From: Kangiella profundi
GTDB lineage: Bacteria > Pseudomonadota > Gammaproteobacteria > Enterobacterales > Kangiellaceae
Direction: 5' to 3'
DNA: 64,000 bases
Assembly: GCF_002838765.1 (NCBI RefSeq)
Contig: NZ_CP025120.1
Span: 1 to 64,000, forward strand
Shown: positions 11,920 through 21,982 of the stretch, one piece after another
How the letters are laid out: each line of letters starts with the position of its first letter
Position numbering within the stretch: position 1 is the first letter of the stretch
Made by a program: the position numbers and the translations under genes
Notes under the pieces: generated by a model
The model's input: the letters and a program-made list of their open reading frames with translations, nothing else
Told to the model about the DNA's origin: nothing
Database searches by the model: none

Positions 11920-12162
11920 CTAAAGTTTAGACTCGATATCAGCCAGCTTTTTTTCCAGCTCTACCAGCATCAAACGAGTTCTTTGTAATACTTTGGTTTG
12001 TGCATCGAACTCTTCACGAGTGACCAGATCAAGTTTGGCTAATTGACTCTGTAGAATCTGCTTTGCCTGCTTTGCAAATTCATCACCTGTGTTTTTAACG
12101 GATTGAGGAATTGCATCGGACAATTTATTGGCAATATCATCAAGCACTTTAGGATCAATCAT
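11920..12162 (-). CDS. ubiK: Ubiquinone biosynthesis accessory factor UbiK (YqiC/BMFP)
   Basis: This is a small coiled-coil protein. In E. coli it binds UbiJ and supports the soluble ubiquinone-synthesis complex. The 80-residue product starts MIDPKVLDDIANKLSDAIP, is helical throughout and ends in the long C-terminal coiled coil VLQRTRLMLVELEKKLADIESKL, typical of the BMFP family. The start at 12162 is chosen over the longer frame because a GAGGAG ribosome site lies 7 bp upstream. The gene follows sirB closely and is probably the last gene of a pepQ-yigZ-sirB-ubiK run. Confidence 0.92.
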   Translation of the reverse strand: MIDPKVLDDIANKLSDAIPQSVKNTGDEFAKQAKQILQSQLAKLDLVTREEFDAQTKVLQRTRLMLVELEKKLADIESKL

Positions 12163-12176
12163 GGTTAGCTCCTCAA

Positions 12177-12542
12177 TTACCAAAGCAATGGTTTAAAGCG
12201 AGCAAGATAGAGAACGGCAAAAATACTGGCGATTGCCAAAATGAAAAAGATTAGGCGCTTTTTACTTTCAGTAGCATGGAACATCTTAATACCGAAAAAG
12301 ATGTAGGTAACGATCAATAGAATCTTAACGGTGAGCCATGGCTGGTGATGAGGGTACATTTTTGTCTGAACCATCAGAACGATACCGCTGGCTAATAAGA
12401 AGGTATCAATAACATGTGGCAGGATTTTAACTATTTTTTTCTGTAGTAATTGGCTGCCTCTGAATAACCAGACACTACGAATCAAAAATCCTAGTACGGT
12501 CAATGCCGCCAAACTCATATGAAAATGTTTTAACGCTAACAT
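12177..12542 (-). CDS. SirB family inner-membrane protein
   Basis: The 121-residue protein has four hydrophobic segments (about 8-25, 40-60, 70-87, 98-115). The opening MLALKHFHMSLAALTVLGFLIRSVW and the HVIDTFLLASGIVLM segment are characteristic of the SirB family. The family name comes from a Salmonella regulatory screen; the biochemical role is unknown. Its start overlaps the end of the yigZ-like gene by 7 bp, implying translational coupling. Confidence 0.88.
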   Translation of the reverse strand: MLALKHFHMSLAALTVLGFLIRSVWLFRGSQLLQKKIVKILPHVIDTFLLASGIVLMVQTKMYPHHQPWLTVKILLIVTYIFFGIKMFHATESKKRLIFFILAIASIFAVLYLARFKPLLW

Positions 12543-13192
12543 GTAACTTTGGTTACCTCTATTTGATTACGGTTAATATAGGCTTCTAGTGCTGCTTCTA
12601 ATTCGGGCAGGGTATTTAATGGTACCTCAGCTCGAATGGTCACCTGTTCTGCAAAATCGGTACCCACTATTTCAGCCTGAGCTTCCTTGAGCAGGTATTC
12701 TACCTGTTTTTGTAGCTCATAAGCACAGGTTAGATCAAGTTTCTCGGTGTAAATGCGAGAGCCAAGCTTTATCTGCTCCATAGCCTGCTTGACTGATCCA
12801 CCATAGGCCCTGGCCAGTCCGCCGGTACCTAATTTTGTACCGCCATAATAACGAGTTACCACAGCAGTAATGTCACCAACTTCACTATGTTGTAAAACAT
12901 TAAGCATTGGCATACCCGCAGTGCCACTTGGCTCACCATCATCGGAGCAGGCAATCAAAGTGGTGCTGGCAGGATTACCTACAATATAGGCCCAGCAATG
13001 ATGGGTGGCGTCTGGTTCAGTCTGATTAAAGTGGTTAACAAAAGCCTTGGCATCCTCAACCGTCGGGGTAAAAGCTACTCTGGCGATGAAGCGACTGCCT
13101 TTTATGACTTCCTCAAAAGAAAAAGGGTGCTCAACACTATGTTGAGGCACCCGGTAACCAGCAAGTTCCAGCTTAGTCGTGTCTGACATCAA
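12536..13192 (-). CDS. YigZ/IMPACT family protein (UPF0029)
   Basis: The 218-residue protein has the two-part IMPACT layout. The N-terminal UPF0029 domain includes DATHHCWAYIVGN, CSDDGEPSGTAGMPML and the VVTRYYGGTKLGTGGLARAYG signature. A C-terminal ferredoxin-like DUF1949 domain follows (about 140-210). E. coli YigZ is encoded beside pepQ, the same neighbourhood as here. The function is uncertain; eukaryotic IMPACT modulates the GCN2 pathway. It lies 6 bp downstream of the pepQ stop. Confidence 0.93.
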   Translation of the reverse strand: MMSDTTKLELAGYRVPQHSVEHPFSFEEVIKGSRFIARVAFTPTVEDAKAFVNHFNQTEPDATHHCWAYIVGNPASTTLIACSDDGEPSGTAGMPMLNVLQHSEVGDITAVVTRYYGGTKLGTGGLARAYGGSVKQAMEQIKLGSRIYTEKLDLTCAYELQKQVEYLLKEAQAEIVGTDFAEQVTIRAEVPLNTLPELEAALEAYINRNQIEVTKVTC

Positions 13193-13198
13193 GTGAAA

Positions 13199-14518
13199 TT
13201 AGTCCAGATGCTCGCGGGTCAAATTGCGTGGTCCTGTTGCAGTAACCAGTACTTCATCCTCAATACGGATACCGCCGAAAGGCTTAAACTGTTCGATCTT
13301 GTCCCAGTTAATAGATTTGCCATGTTCGGTCTGCTTTAGATCACCTAGTAATGAATCAATGAAATAAAGTCCCGGTTCAATGGTAAGAATATTGCCCACT
13401 TCGATATCACGAGTGTTACGCAGGAAGGGATGTGCTTTCGGTGGTGGTGCTGGATCACCTTCTACATTGGCCTGATGACCGCCAACATCATGGACCTGAA
13501 GACCAATATGGTGTCCAAGGCCGTGTGGGAAGAAGGTCGAAGTGACACCTGCTTCTACCATAGACTCTGGTGACATATCGCAGAACTTGTATTTGTTAAG
13601 TAGCTTGGCAATTTCGTGATGGGTTTCAATGTGTAAATCCACATAGGACTGGCCAATAGCAACCTTGCCACAGATACGTTGCTCCAGAGCATCCATATCA
13701 CCAATCAGTTCTGCAAACTCATTCTGCTCATAAGCATAAGTACGAGTAATGTCAGCGGCATAGTTATTGTATCGGGCACCGGCATCGATCAGGAAAGTTC
13801 GGTACTGCTCTGGTGCCTTATTGTTATATAAGGTGTAGTGCAAAATCGCTGCGTGCTCATTCAGTGCAACAATGCTTCCATAGGGAAGTTGGTGTTCGGT
13901 ATGACCGGTAGCCAGTTGGTAGGCAAGATGGATTTCAAGCTCTGAACCTTGTTTGAAGAACATGTCGCGAGCAGCCATATGACCCAAAGCAGCTCTTTTA
14001 TTGGCACGAGAAACACATTCAACTTCATAGTCAGATTTGATGGCGCGGTGCCAGTTAATTTCATTCATGAAGTAACCTGGGTTAACCGCTGCAAAATTGT
14101 CTTCATCAAAGGGACGGCCCATTTCACCAATGTAGGCAACGTTGCCAGTGGTCGGGATATGAGAAAGCACCTCGTCTTTGGTGCGGGTCATCACAATATC
14201 AAAATGCTCTACCCAGAAACCTTCCGGGTCGCCTGCCACATAGTGCCAGAAATCTACTGGCTGGTAGTAACACAGCTTTCGCGTACCGTCTGCAGAGATG
14301 ATGAGAACACTGTCGTGCAGATCGTCTAATGGCACAAAGCTGTTAAAGTGGAAATTCGATTTAAACGGATAGGACATATCATCCAGGAAAATGCCATGTT
14401 GTGAGCCGGCCGGGATCACCAGGTGATCAAAGTCATGGTTTTCCATGGCTTTCTGATAGCGCTTGGTAACGACATCAATATGTTGCTTGAATAAAGGGGC
14501 CAACGAAGAATCGTGCAT
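13199..14518 (-). CDS. pepQ: Xaa-Pro dipeptidase PepQ
   Basis: This is a cytoplasmic metallopeptidase (pita-bread fold) that splits dipeptides with a C-terminal proline. The family can also hydrolyse some organophosphates. The length of 439 residues fits E. coli PepQ (443). The metal ligands are visible in DAGARYNNYAADITR (two Asp), HGLGHHIGLQVHDVGG (His), LTIEPGLYF (Glu) and GGIRIEDEV (Glu). The gene is divergent from fadBA, exactly as in enterobacteria. Confidence 0.95.
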   Translation of the reverse strand: MHDSSLAPLFKQHIDVVTKRYQKAMENHDFDHLVIPAGSQHGIFLDDMSYPFKSNFHFNSFVPLDDLHDSVLIISADGTRKLCYYQPVDFWHYVAGDPEGFWVEHFDIVMTRTKDEVLSHIPTTGNVAYIGEMGRPFDEDNFAAVNPGYFMNEINWHRAIKSDYEVECVSRANKRAALGHMAARDMFFKQGSELEIHLAYQLATGHTEHQLPYGSIVALNEHAAILHYTLYNNKAPEQYRTFLIDAGARYNNYAADITRTYAYEQNEFAELIGDMDALEQRICGKVAIGQSYVDLHIETHHEIAKLLNKYKFCDMSPESMVEAGVTSTFFPHGLGHHIGLQVHDVGGHQANVEGDPAPPPKAHPFLRNTRDIEVGNILTIEPGLYFIDSLLGDLKQTEHGKSINWDKIEQFKPFGGIRIEDEVLVTATGPRNLTREHLD

Positions 14519-14622
14519 AAAGTATCCGATTGTGGTTAATCAATAGTGGCACCATTATTCCAGAAATCACGCTCGATCAGAAGGGCAGTCGGGGGCTTTC
14601 GTTTGCCGGCAAACTTCGTTAT

Positions 14623-14639
14623 GATTGGTCAGACCAGAA
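14623..14639. promoter_or_regulatory. FadR-like operator between pepQ and fadBA
   Basis: The 17-mer GATTGGTCAGACCAGAA contains the perfect core TGGTC-A-GACCA. It matches most positions of the enterobacterial FadR operator (AACTGGTCNGACCAGTT-like). It lies about 145 bp upstream of the fadB start in the divergent pepQ-fadB gap. FadR represses fad genes until acyl-CoA is bound. The assignment is by pattern only; fadR itself is not in the window. Confidence 0.6.
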
Positions 14640-14652
14640 GTTTCAATTGTGT

Positions 14653-14669
14653 CTGCTGACCTGCAGCAG
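14653..14669. repeat. Inverted repeat in fadB upstream region
   Basis: CTGCTG-N5-CAGCAG lies 14 bp after the FadR-like site. It might be a second regulator site or just a leader hairpin. No known consensus was recognised. Confidence 0.35.
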
Positions 14670-14782
14670 TACACTGGTTTTCTTTATTTTGGCACTTAGT
14701 TAAAACAAACAACTATGCTGCCAGACAATTACCGCCAAAGCATTTCCTGCTAATGAATGGCAGCCAGCAATGGAGATTAAGA

Positions 14783-18123
<3,341 letters not shown>

Positions 18124-18143
18124 TATTAAACTATACAAGATAT

Positions 18144-18168
18144 AAAGGCTCCATCTGGAGCCTTTTTT
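18144..18168 (+). terminator. Rho-independent terminator after fadA
   Basis: The perfect stem AAGGCTCC/GGAGCCTT with loop ATCT and a T6 tail lies 20 bp after the fadA stop. Confidence 0.9.
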
Positions 18169-18198
18169 GATTTGAGAAGAGCTTAGTGGGGATATATG

Positions 18199-18342
18199 TC
18201 ACGGTTTATTTTGTAGCTTTTTTTCTGAACGGTTTTGTTGACGTTCGGTATCAAAAAATATACTGCCGGTGACGCCGGCCAGGCCGAATAAAAATATCAG
18301 TACTGATACAAGGATTACGATTATCCACTCAAATATTGTCAT
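18199..18342 (-). CDS. Small single-span membrane protein
   Basis: The product is 47 residues: MTIFEWIIVILVSVLIFLF opens a single transmembrane helix, followed by a short charged tail rich in Arg, Lys and Gln. The longer frame to 18396 is not used, because a near-ideal AGGAGGTG ribosome site sits just before the ATG at 18342. I do not recognise a family. Its good initiation signal and membrane segment argue that it is a real small protein. Confidence 0.6.
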   Translation of the reverse strand: MTIFEWIIVILVSVLIFLFGLAGVTGSIFFDTERQQNRSEKKLQNKP

Positions 18343-18474
18343 AGTGCACCTCCTGTGCTTTTCTTTTATATTGGCTAATAAAAGAAAAGTTAGCAACTAA
18401 AAGAATGTAAAAGTTTAATTGTAGTCTATACTGAAACGGGTGAATCTAAGGTGAACATCAATAGGAGAATTGTG

Positions 18475-18867
18475 ATGCAGTCGAACTGTCAGAAGATTAC
18501 AAATGTGATTGTGGTCAAGAATCTGGAGAAAGGCATAAAATTTTGGGAGAAAGTTGGCTTTGAAGTGGTTACTTCAGTCCCTCAAGGTGATGAGATCGGT
18601 TTTGTTATTTTGGGCAATGGAAAAACAGAAATAATGTTTCAAACAACCGCCAGTATCGAAGAAGATATCAATCAAGTTTTACCAGAATCAAACACCTTTT
18701 TGTTTGTCGAGGTTGAAGATATTTCAGGGATACAAAAGATGCTTACAGGTGAAAATATCCTGATTGAAGAGCGCGAGACATTTTATGGTGCCACGGAAAC
18801 GATTTGTACTGATCCCTATGGGAACTGGATTTGTTTCGCACAATTTAAGGAAGGTAAACCAGAGTAG
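18475..18867 (+). CDS. VOC (glyoxalase/bleomycin resistance) superfamily protein
   Basis: The 130-residue product has the paired beta-alpha-beta-beta-beta layout of vicinal-oxygen-chelate proteins. It opens with ITNVIVVKNLEKGIKFWEKVGFEVV and closes with GATETICTDPYGNWICFAQF, the usual DPxGN-x-FxF end. A GTG at 18451 is in frame, but the ATG at 18475 has an AGGAG site 7 bp away. The substrate cannot be told from sequence. Confidence 0.85.
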   Translation: MQSNCQKITNVIVVKNLEKGIKFWEKVGFEVVTSVPQGDEIGFVILGNGKTEIMFQTTASIEEDINQVLPESNTFLFVEVEDISGIQKMLTGENILIEERETFYGATETICTDPYGNWICFAQFKEGKPE

Positions 18868-18873
18868 ATAATT

Positions 18874-20940
18874 TTAATCTGCAAAAAGGGATTTCAACAT
18901 TGAAATGTTATCACTTGCCAATTGTTCCTGCTCTTCTTCACTTAATGGTTTGCGCTTAGCATCCCAGTCGAGATCGTCCTGAGGTAACTCCTCCAGGAAG
19001 CGACTGGGTTCACAAGCCATGACCTCACCATATTTCGAACGTTTTTTGCAGAGAGTAAATGTCAAAGTCTGCTGGGCGCGGGTGATGCCAACATAGGCGA
19101 GGCGTCTTTCTTCTTCGATATCATCGTTCTCAATACTGGACTTGTGTGGTAGAAACTCTTCTTCCATGCCCACCAGATAAACGTGATTAAACTCCAGACC
19201 TTTCGCTGCGTGCAGCGTCATTAACTGAACTTCGTTGGATTCTTCTTCTTCTTTTTCATTACGATCGAGCATGTCACGCAACATCAGGTTTGCCACAGCT
19301 GCTGCAAACGGATTGGGATCATGCTCATTATCATCGATCCCTTTTTCTACCCAGCCTAATAATTCCTGAATGTTGTTCCAACGATATTCAGCGGCTTTTG
19401 GTGTGCTGGAAGTTTCATGTAACCAGGAGTGGTAACCAATACGTGCTACCAGATCATGTATAACGCCAACGCTGTCACCGCGCTCGGCATTATCAGAAGC
19501 ACGCGAAATTAGATCGGCAAAGCGACGGATGTTTTCTAAACCCTTACCTTGTAGGTGTTGCTCCAATCCGATTTCTTGAGTGGCGGCAAACAAGCTGATA
19601 TGGCGCATATTGGCATAAGAACCCAACTGTTCTAAGGTCGTAGGTCCAATGCCACGACGCGGAGTATTGGCGATGCGCAAGAAAGCATTATCATCGTCAG
19701 GGTTCGTCAGCAGTCGAAGGTAAGCCATAATGTCTTTGATTTCTGCACGAGAAAAGAAGGATGTACTTCCGGAAATTTTGTAGGGGACATTATTGGCAAT
19801 TAAGGTTCGCTCGAAAATTTTCGCCTGATGATTACCGCGATAAAGAATCGCGAAGTCAGAATAACGACCATTTTTAGTGCGAACCTTGCGGCTTATAATC
19901 TCAGTGACAACCTTTTCCGCTTCAGCATCTTCATTCGGACAGGTAACGACTTTAAGCGGATCTCCATAAGGTTTGTCAGACCAGAGTTTTTTTTCGAACA
20001 CGTGAGGGTTGTTATCAATCAGAACGTTAGCTGCTTTTAAAATGCGCCCATAGGAGCGATAGTTTTGCTCCAACTTGATAACTTGTAAATTGGGATAATC
20101 TTTTGCCAGCTGATCAAGATTTTCAGGACGAGCACCGCGCCAGGAATAGATAGACTGATCATCGTCGCCAACCACGGTAAAGCTGCCAAACTGACCGACT
20201 AAATGCTTAATCAGCTCATACTGACTGGTGTTGGTATCCTGATATTCATCGACCAACAAATAGCGAATTTTATTTTGCCACTTTTCGCGAACTTCCGGAT
20301 CGTCACGTAATAGCAATGTGGGGATCAAAATCAGGTCATCAAAATCGACAGCGTTATAGGCTTTCATGCTACGAGCATATTTTTCGTAGACTTTAGAAAA
20401 AATGAGCTGCTCCTGATCCTTGGCGTAGTTAATAGCCTGCTCCGGAAGGATCAGATCATTTTTCCAGGCAGAAATTTGCTGTTGTAACCTGAACAGTAAT
20501 TGCTTGTCGCTTTCAGCTTCCTTAAAGCCCAGATCCTTGAGCAAGGCTAGAGTATCTTGATCATCAAAGATAGTGAAGTTGGACTTCATACCCAGCTTCT
20601 TATATTCGCGTCGGATGAAGTTAAGGCCAAAGTTATGGAAGGTCGAAACGGTCAGACCTTGGGTTGCATTAGAACCTGCCAGTTTGCTGACCCGTTGCTT
20701 CATTTCACGGGCAGCTTTATTGGTGAAGGTAACAGCAACAATATTGCGGGCAGGAATTTGTTTTTCTTTGATTAAGTAAACGATTTTGCGAGTGATCACA
20801 CTTGTTTTACCACTACCTGCACCCGCTAACACCAGCAGGGGGCCCTGGGTGGCTAGCAAAGCTTCGCGCTGTTTTTCATTGAGTTGAGGTAAAGACAAGG
20901 CTGGAAAAAGGTTAATCAAAACTGGCGGCAAGTTTAGCAA
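18874..20940 (-). CDS. rep: ATP-dependent DNA helicase Rep
   Basis: Rep is a superfamily 1A 3'-5' helicase that helps replication forks pass protein roadblocks. The 688 residues include the Q motif and Walker A LVLAGAGSGKTSVITRKI, the Ia block VTFTNKAAREM, Walker B LLVDEYQDTNTSQYELI, motif III VVGDDDQSIYSWRGA, motif IV, motif V VQLMTLHAAKGLEF and motif VI EERRLAYVGITRAQ. The overall wording is closer to Rep than to UvrD/PcrA, and the length suits Rep (E. coli 673). The N-terminus carries about 20 extra residues, so an internal start is possible. Confidence 0.92.
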   Translation of the reverse strand: MLNLPPVLINLFPALSLPQLNEKQREALLATQGPLLVLAGAGSGKTSVITRKIVYLIKEKQIPARNIVAVTFTNKAAREMKQRVSKLAGSNATQGLTVSTFHNFGLNFIRREYKKLGMKSNFTIFDDQDTLALLKDLGFKEAESDKQLLFRLQQQISAWKNDLILPEQAINYAKDQEQLIFSKVYEKYARSMKAYNAVDFDDLILIPTLLLRDDPEVREKWQNKIRYLLVDEYQDTNTSQYELIKHLVGQFGSFTVVGDDDQSIYSWRGARPENLDQLAKDYPNLQVIKLEQNYRSYGRILKAANVLIDNNPHVFEKKLWSDKPYGDPLKVVTCPNEDAEAEKVVTEIISRKVRTKNGRYSDFAILYRGNHQAKIFERTLIANNVPYKISGSTSFFSRAEIKDIMAYLRLLTNPDDDNAFLRIANTPRRGIGPTTLEQLGSYANMRHISLFAATQEIGLEQHLQGKGLENIRRFADLISRASDNAERGDSVGVIHDLVARIGYHSWLHETSSTPKAAEYRWNNIQELLGWVEKGIDDNEHDPNPFAAAVANLMLRDMLDRNEKEEEESNEVQLMTLHAAKGLEFNHVYLVGMEEEFLPHKSSIENDDIEEERRLAYVGITRAQQTLTFTLCKKRSKYGEVMACEPSRFLEELPQDDLDWDAKRKPLSEEEQEQLASDNISMLKSLFAD

Positions 20941-20993
20941 TTTGCCGCCAGCAAAGACAATGGTAATTCAAGAAATGCAGAGCCTATGAGAAA

Positions 20994-21857
20994 TCAGTTG
21001 TGTTCTTTTTGCACAAACAAAGGCATTTTCAAATACTTACGACCATTGCTTTCGCCCTGTGGCAATTCAGCAGCACGAATGTTTAGTTGCACAGATGGGT
21101 AAATCAGGCGGGGAACATCCAAAGTCGAGTCACGTTTGGTGCGAATCTTAACAAATTCGCTTTTATCGTTCCTGGATTGCTGCAGGTGAACATTGTGTTT
21201 CATGTCGGCAACACTAATTCCGGTTTCTGGCTCACGCCCATCGGGATAGTCATGGCAAAGCCAAAGTTTATAGTCTTCCGGGAATGACAACAGCAATTGC
21301 AAGCTATCGAAAAGCTTTTCAGCATCGCCGCCTGGAAAGTCACAGCGAGCAGTACCCGTATCAGGATGAAAGAAAGTGTCGCCAATAAACAGATTGCCTT
21401 CAATTTCATAGCTCATACTGTCATTGGTATGCCCGGGAGTTTGATAGGCGGTAAATTCATAACTACCGAAGGGTAGCTTCTCACCTTTGGCCATCAGCCT
21501 ATCAAACTGGCTACCATCAATCGGCATATCAATATTAAAGAAGTCACTGAAATGGGTCTGAACCTCTTTAATACCCTCGCCGATGACAATTTGCCCCCCA
21601 AGTTGCTGCTTTATGTGCTGTGCCGCAGAAATGTGATCTGCATGGGCATGAGTCTCCAGAATCCATTGTAAGGTAAGTGAATTTTGTTTAATGTAATCAA
21701 TAAGTTGGTTAGCCGATTGGTAACTAACCTTGCCGGAACTTAAATCAAAGTCCATGACAGGATCGATAATAGTGGCTAAATTTTGATCAGGATCAAGAAG
21801 AACATAGCTCCAGGTGCCAGTATCATCGTGATAGAAGGATTTAATTTCGATAGACAT
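20994..21857 (-). CDS. MBL-fold metallohydrolase, persulfide dioxygenase-like
   Basis: The 287-residue protein is of the ETHE1/Blh type, whose members oxidise glutathione persulfide to sulfite using one iron. Metal ligands are seen in THAHADH, PGHTNDSM, FIGDTFF and WLCHDYPD. The FPGGDAEKLFDSLQLLLSFPEDYKLW stretch and the later VADMKHN-N resemble Blh of BigR-controlled operons. No rhodanese domain is fused. It is divergent from an RND exporter gene across a gap holding two ArsR-type inverted repeats, and a rhodanese plus a BigR-like repressor lie 5 kb away. The persulfide role is inferred from family and neighbours. Confidence 0.82.
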   Translation of the reverse strand: MSIEIKSFYHDDTGTWSYVLLDPDQNLATIIDPVMDFDLSSGKVSYQSANQLIDYIKQNSLTLQWILETHAHADHISAAQHIKQQLGGQIVIGEGIKEVQTHFSDFFNIDMPIDGSQFDRLMAKGEKLPFGSYEFTAYQTPGHTNDSMSYEIEGNLFIGDTFFHPDTGTARCDFPGGDAEKLFDSLQLLLSFPEDYKLWLCHDYPDGREPETGISVADMKHNVHLQQSRNDKSEFVKIRTKRDSTLDVPRLIYPSVQLNIRAAELPQGESNGRKYLKMPLFVQKEHN

Positions 21858-21907
21858 GCTATATTGAATCAATAAATTTGCTAGTTAGGATAGTTTATTG
21901 TTTGAAT

Positions 21908-21923
21908 ATTAGCAAATACTAAT
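21908..21923. promoter_or_regulatory. Candidate ArsR/BigR-type operator, copy 1
   Basis: The inverted repeat ATTAG-N6-CTAAT lies in the gap between the divergent persulfide-dioxygenase-like and RND genes. ArsR repressors usually bind AT-rich imperfect palindromes of this size. The nearby BigR/YgaV-like repressor is the natural candidate; binding is inferred. Confidence 0.6.
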
Positions 21924-21932
21924 CTACAATAT

Positions 21933-21948
21933 ATTAGAAATCTCTAAT
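21933..21948. promoter_or_regulatory. Candidate ArsR/BigR-type operator, copy 2
   Basis: A second ATTAG-N6-CTAAT inverted repeat starts 25 bp after the first and ends 34 bp before the RND start. The two copies share arms but not the spacer, which is how a tandem operator looks. Confidence 0.6.
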
Positions 21949-21982
21949 TAACACTCTAAAAAAGAGTTGAATGGAAGGTTAT

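Noticed and set aside
19995..20010. CACGTG core inside rep as a further parS site
   Set aside because: Only the central six bases match; the flanks do not form the 16-bp palindrome. The same holds for other CACGTG cores near 39890 and 56260.
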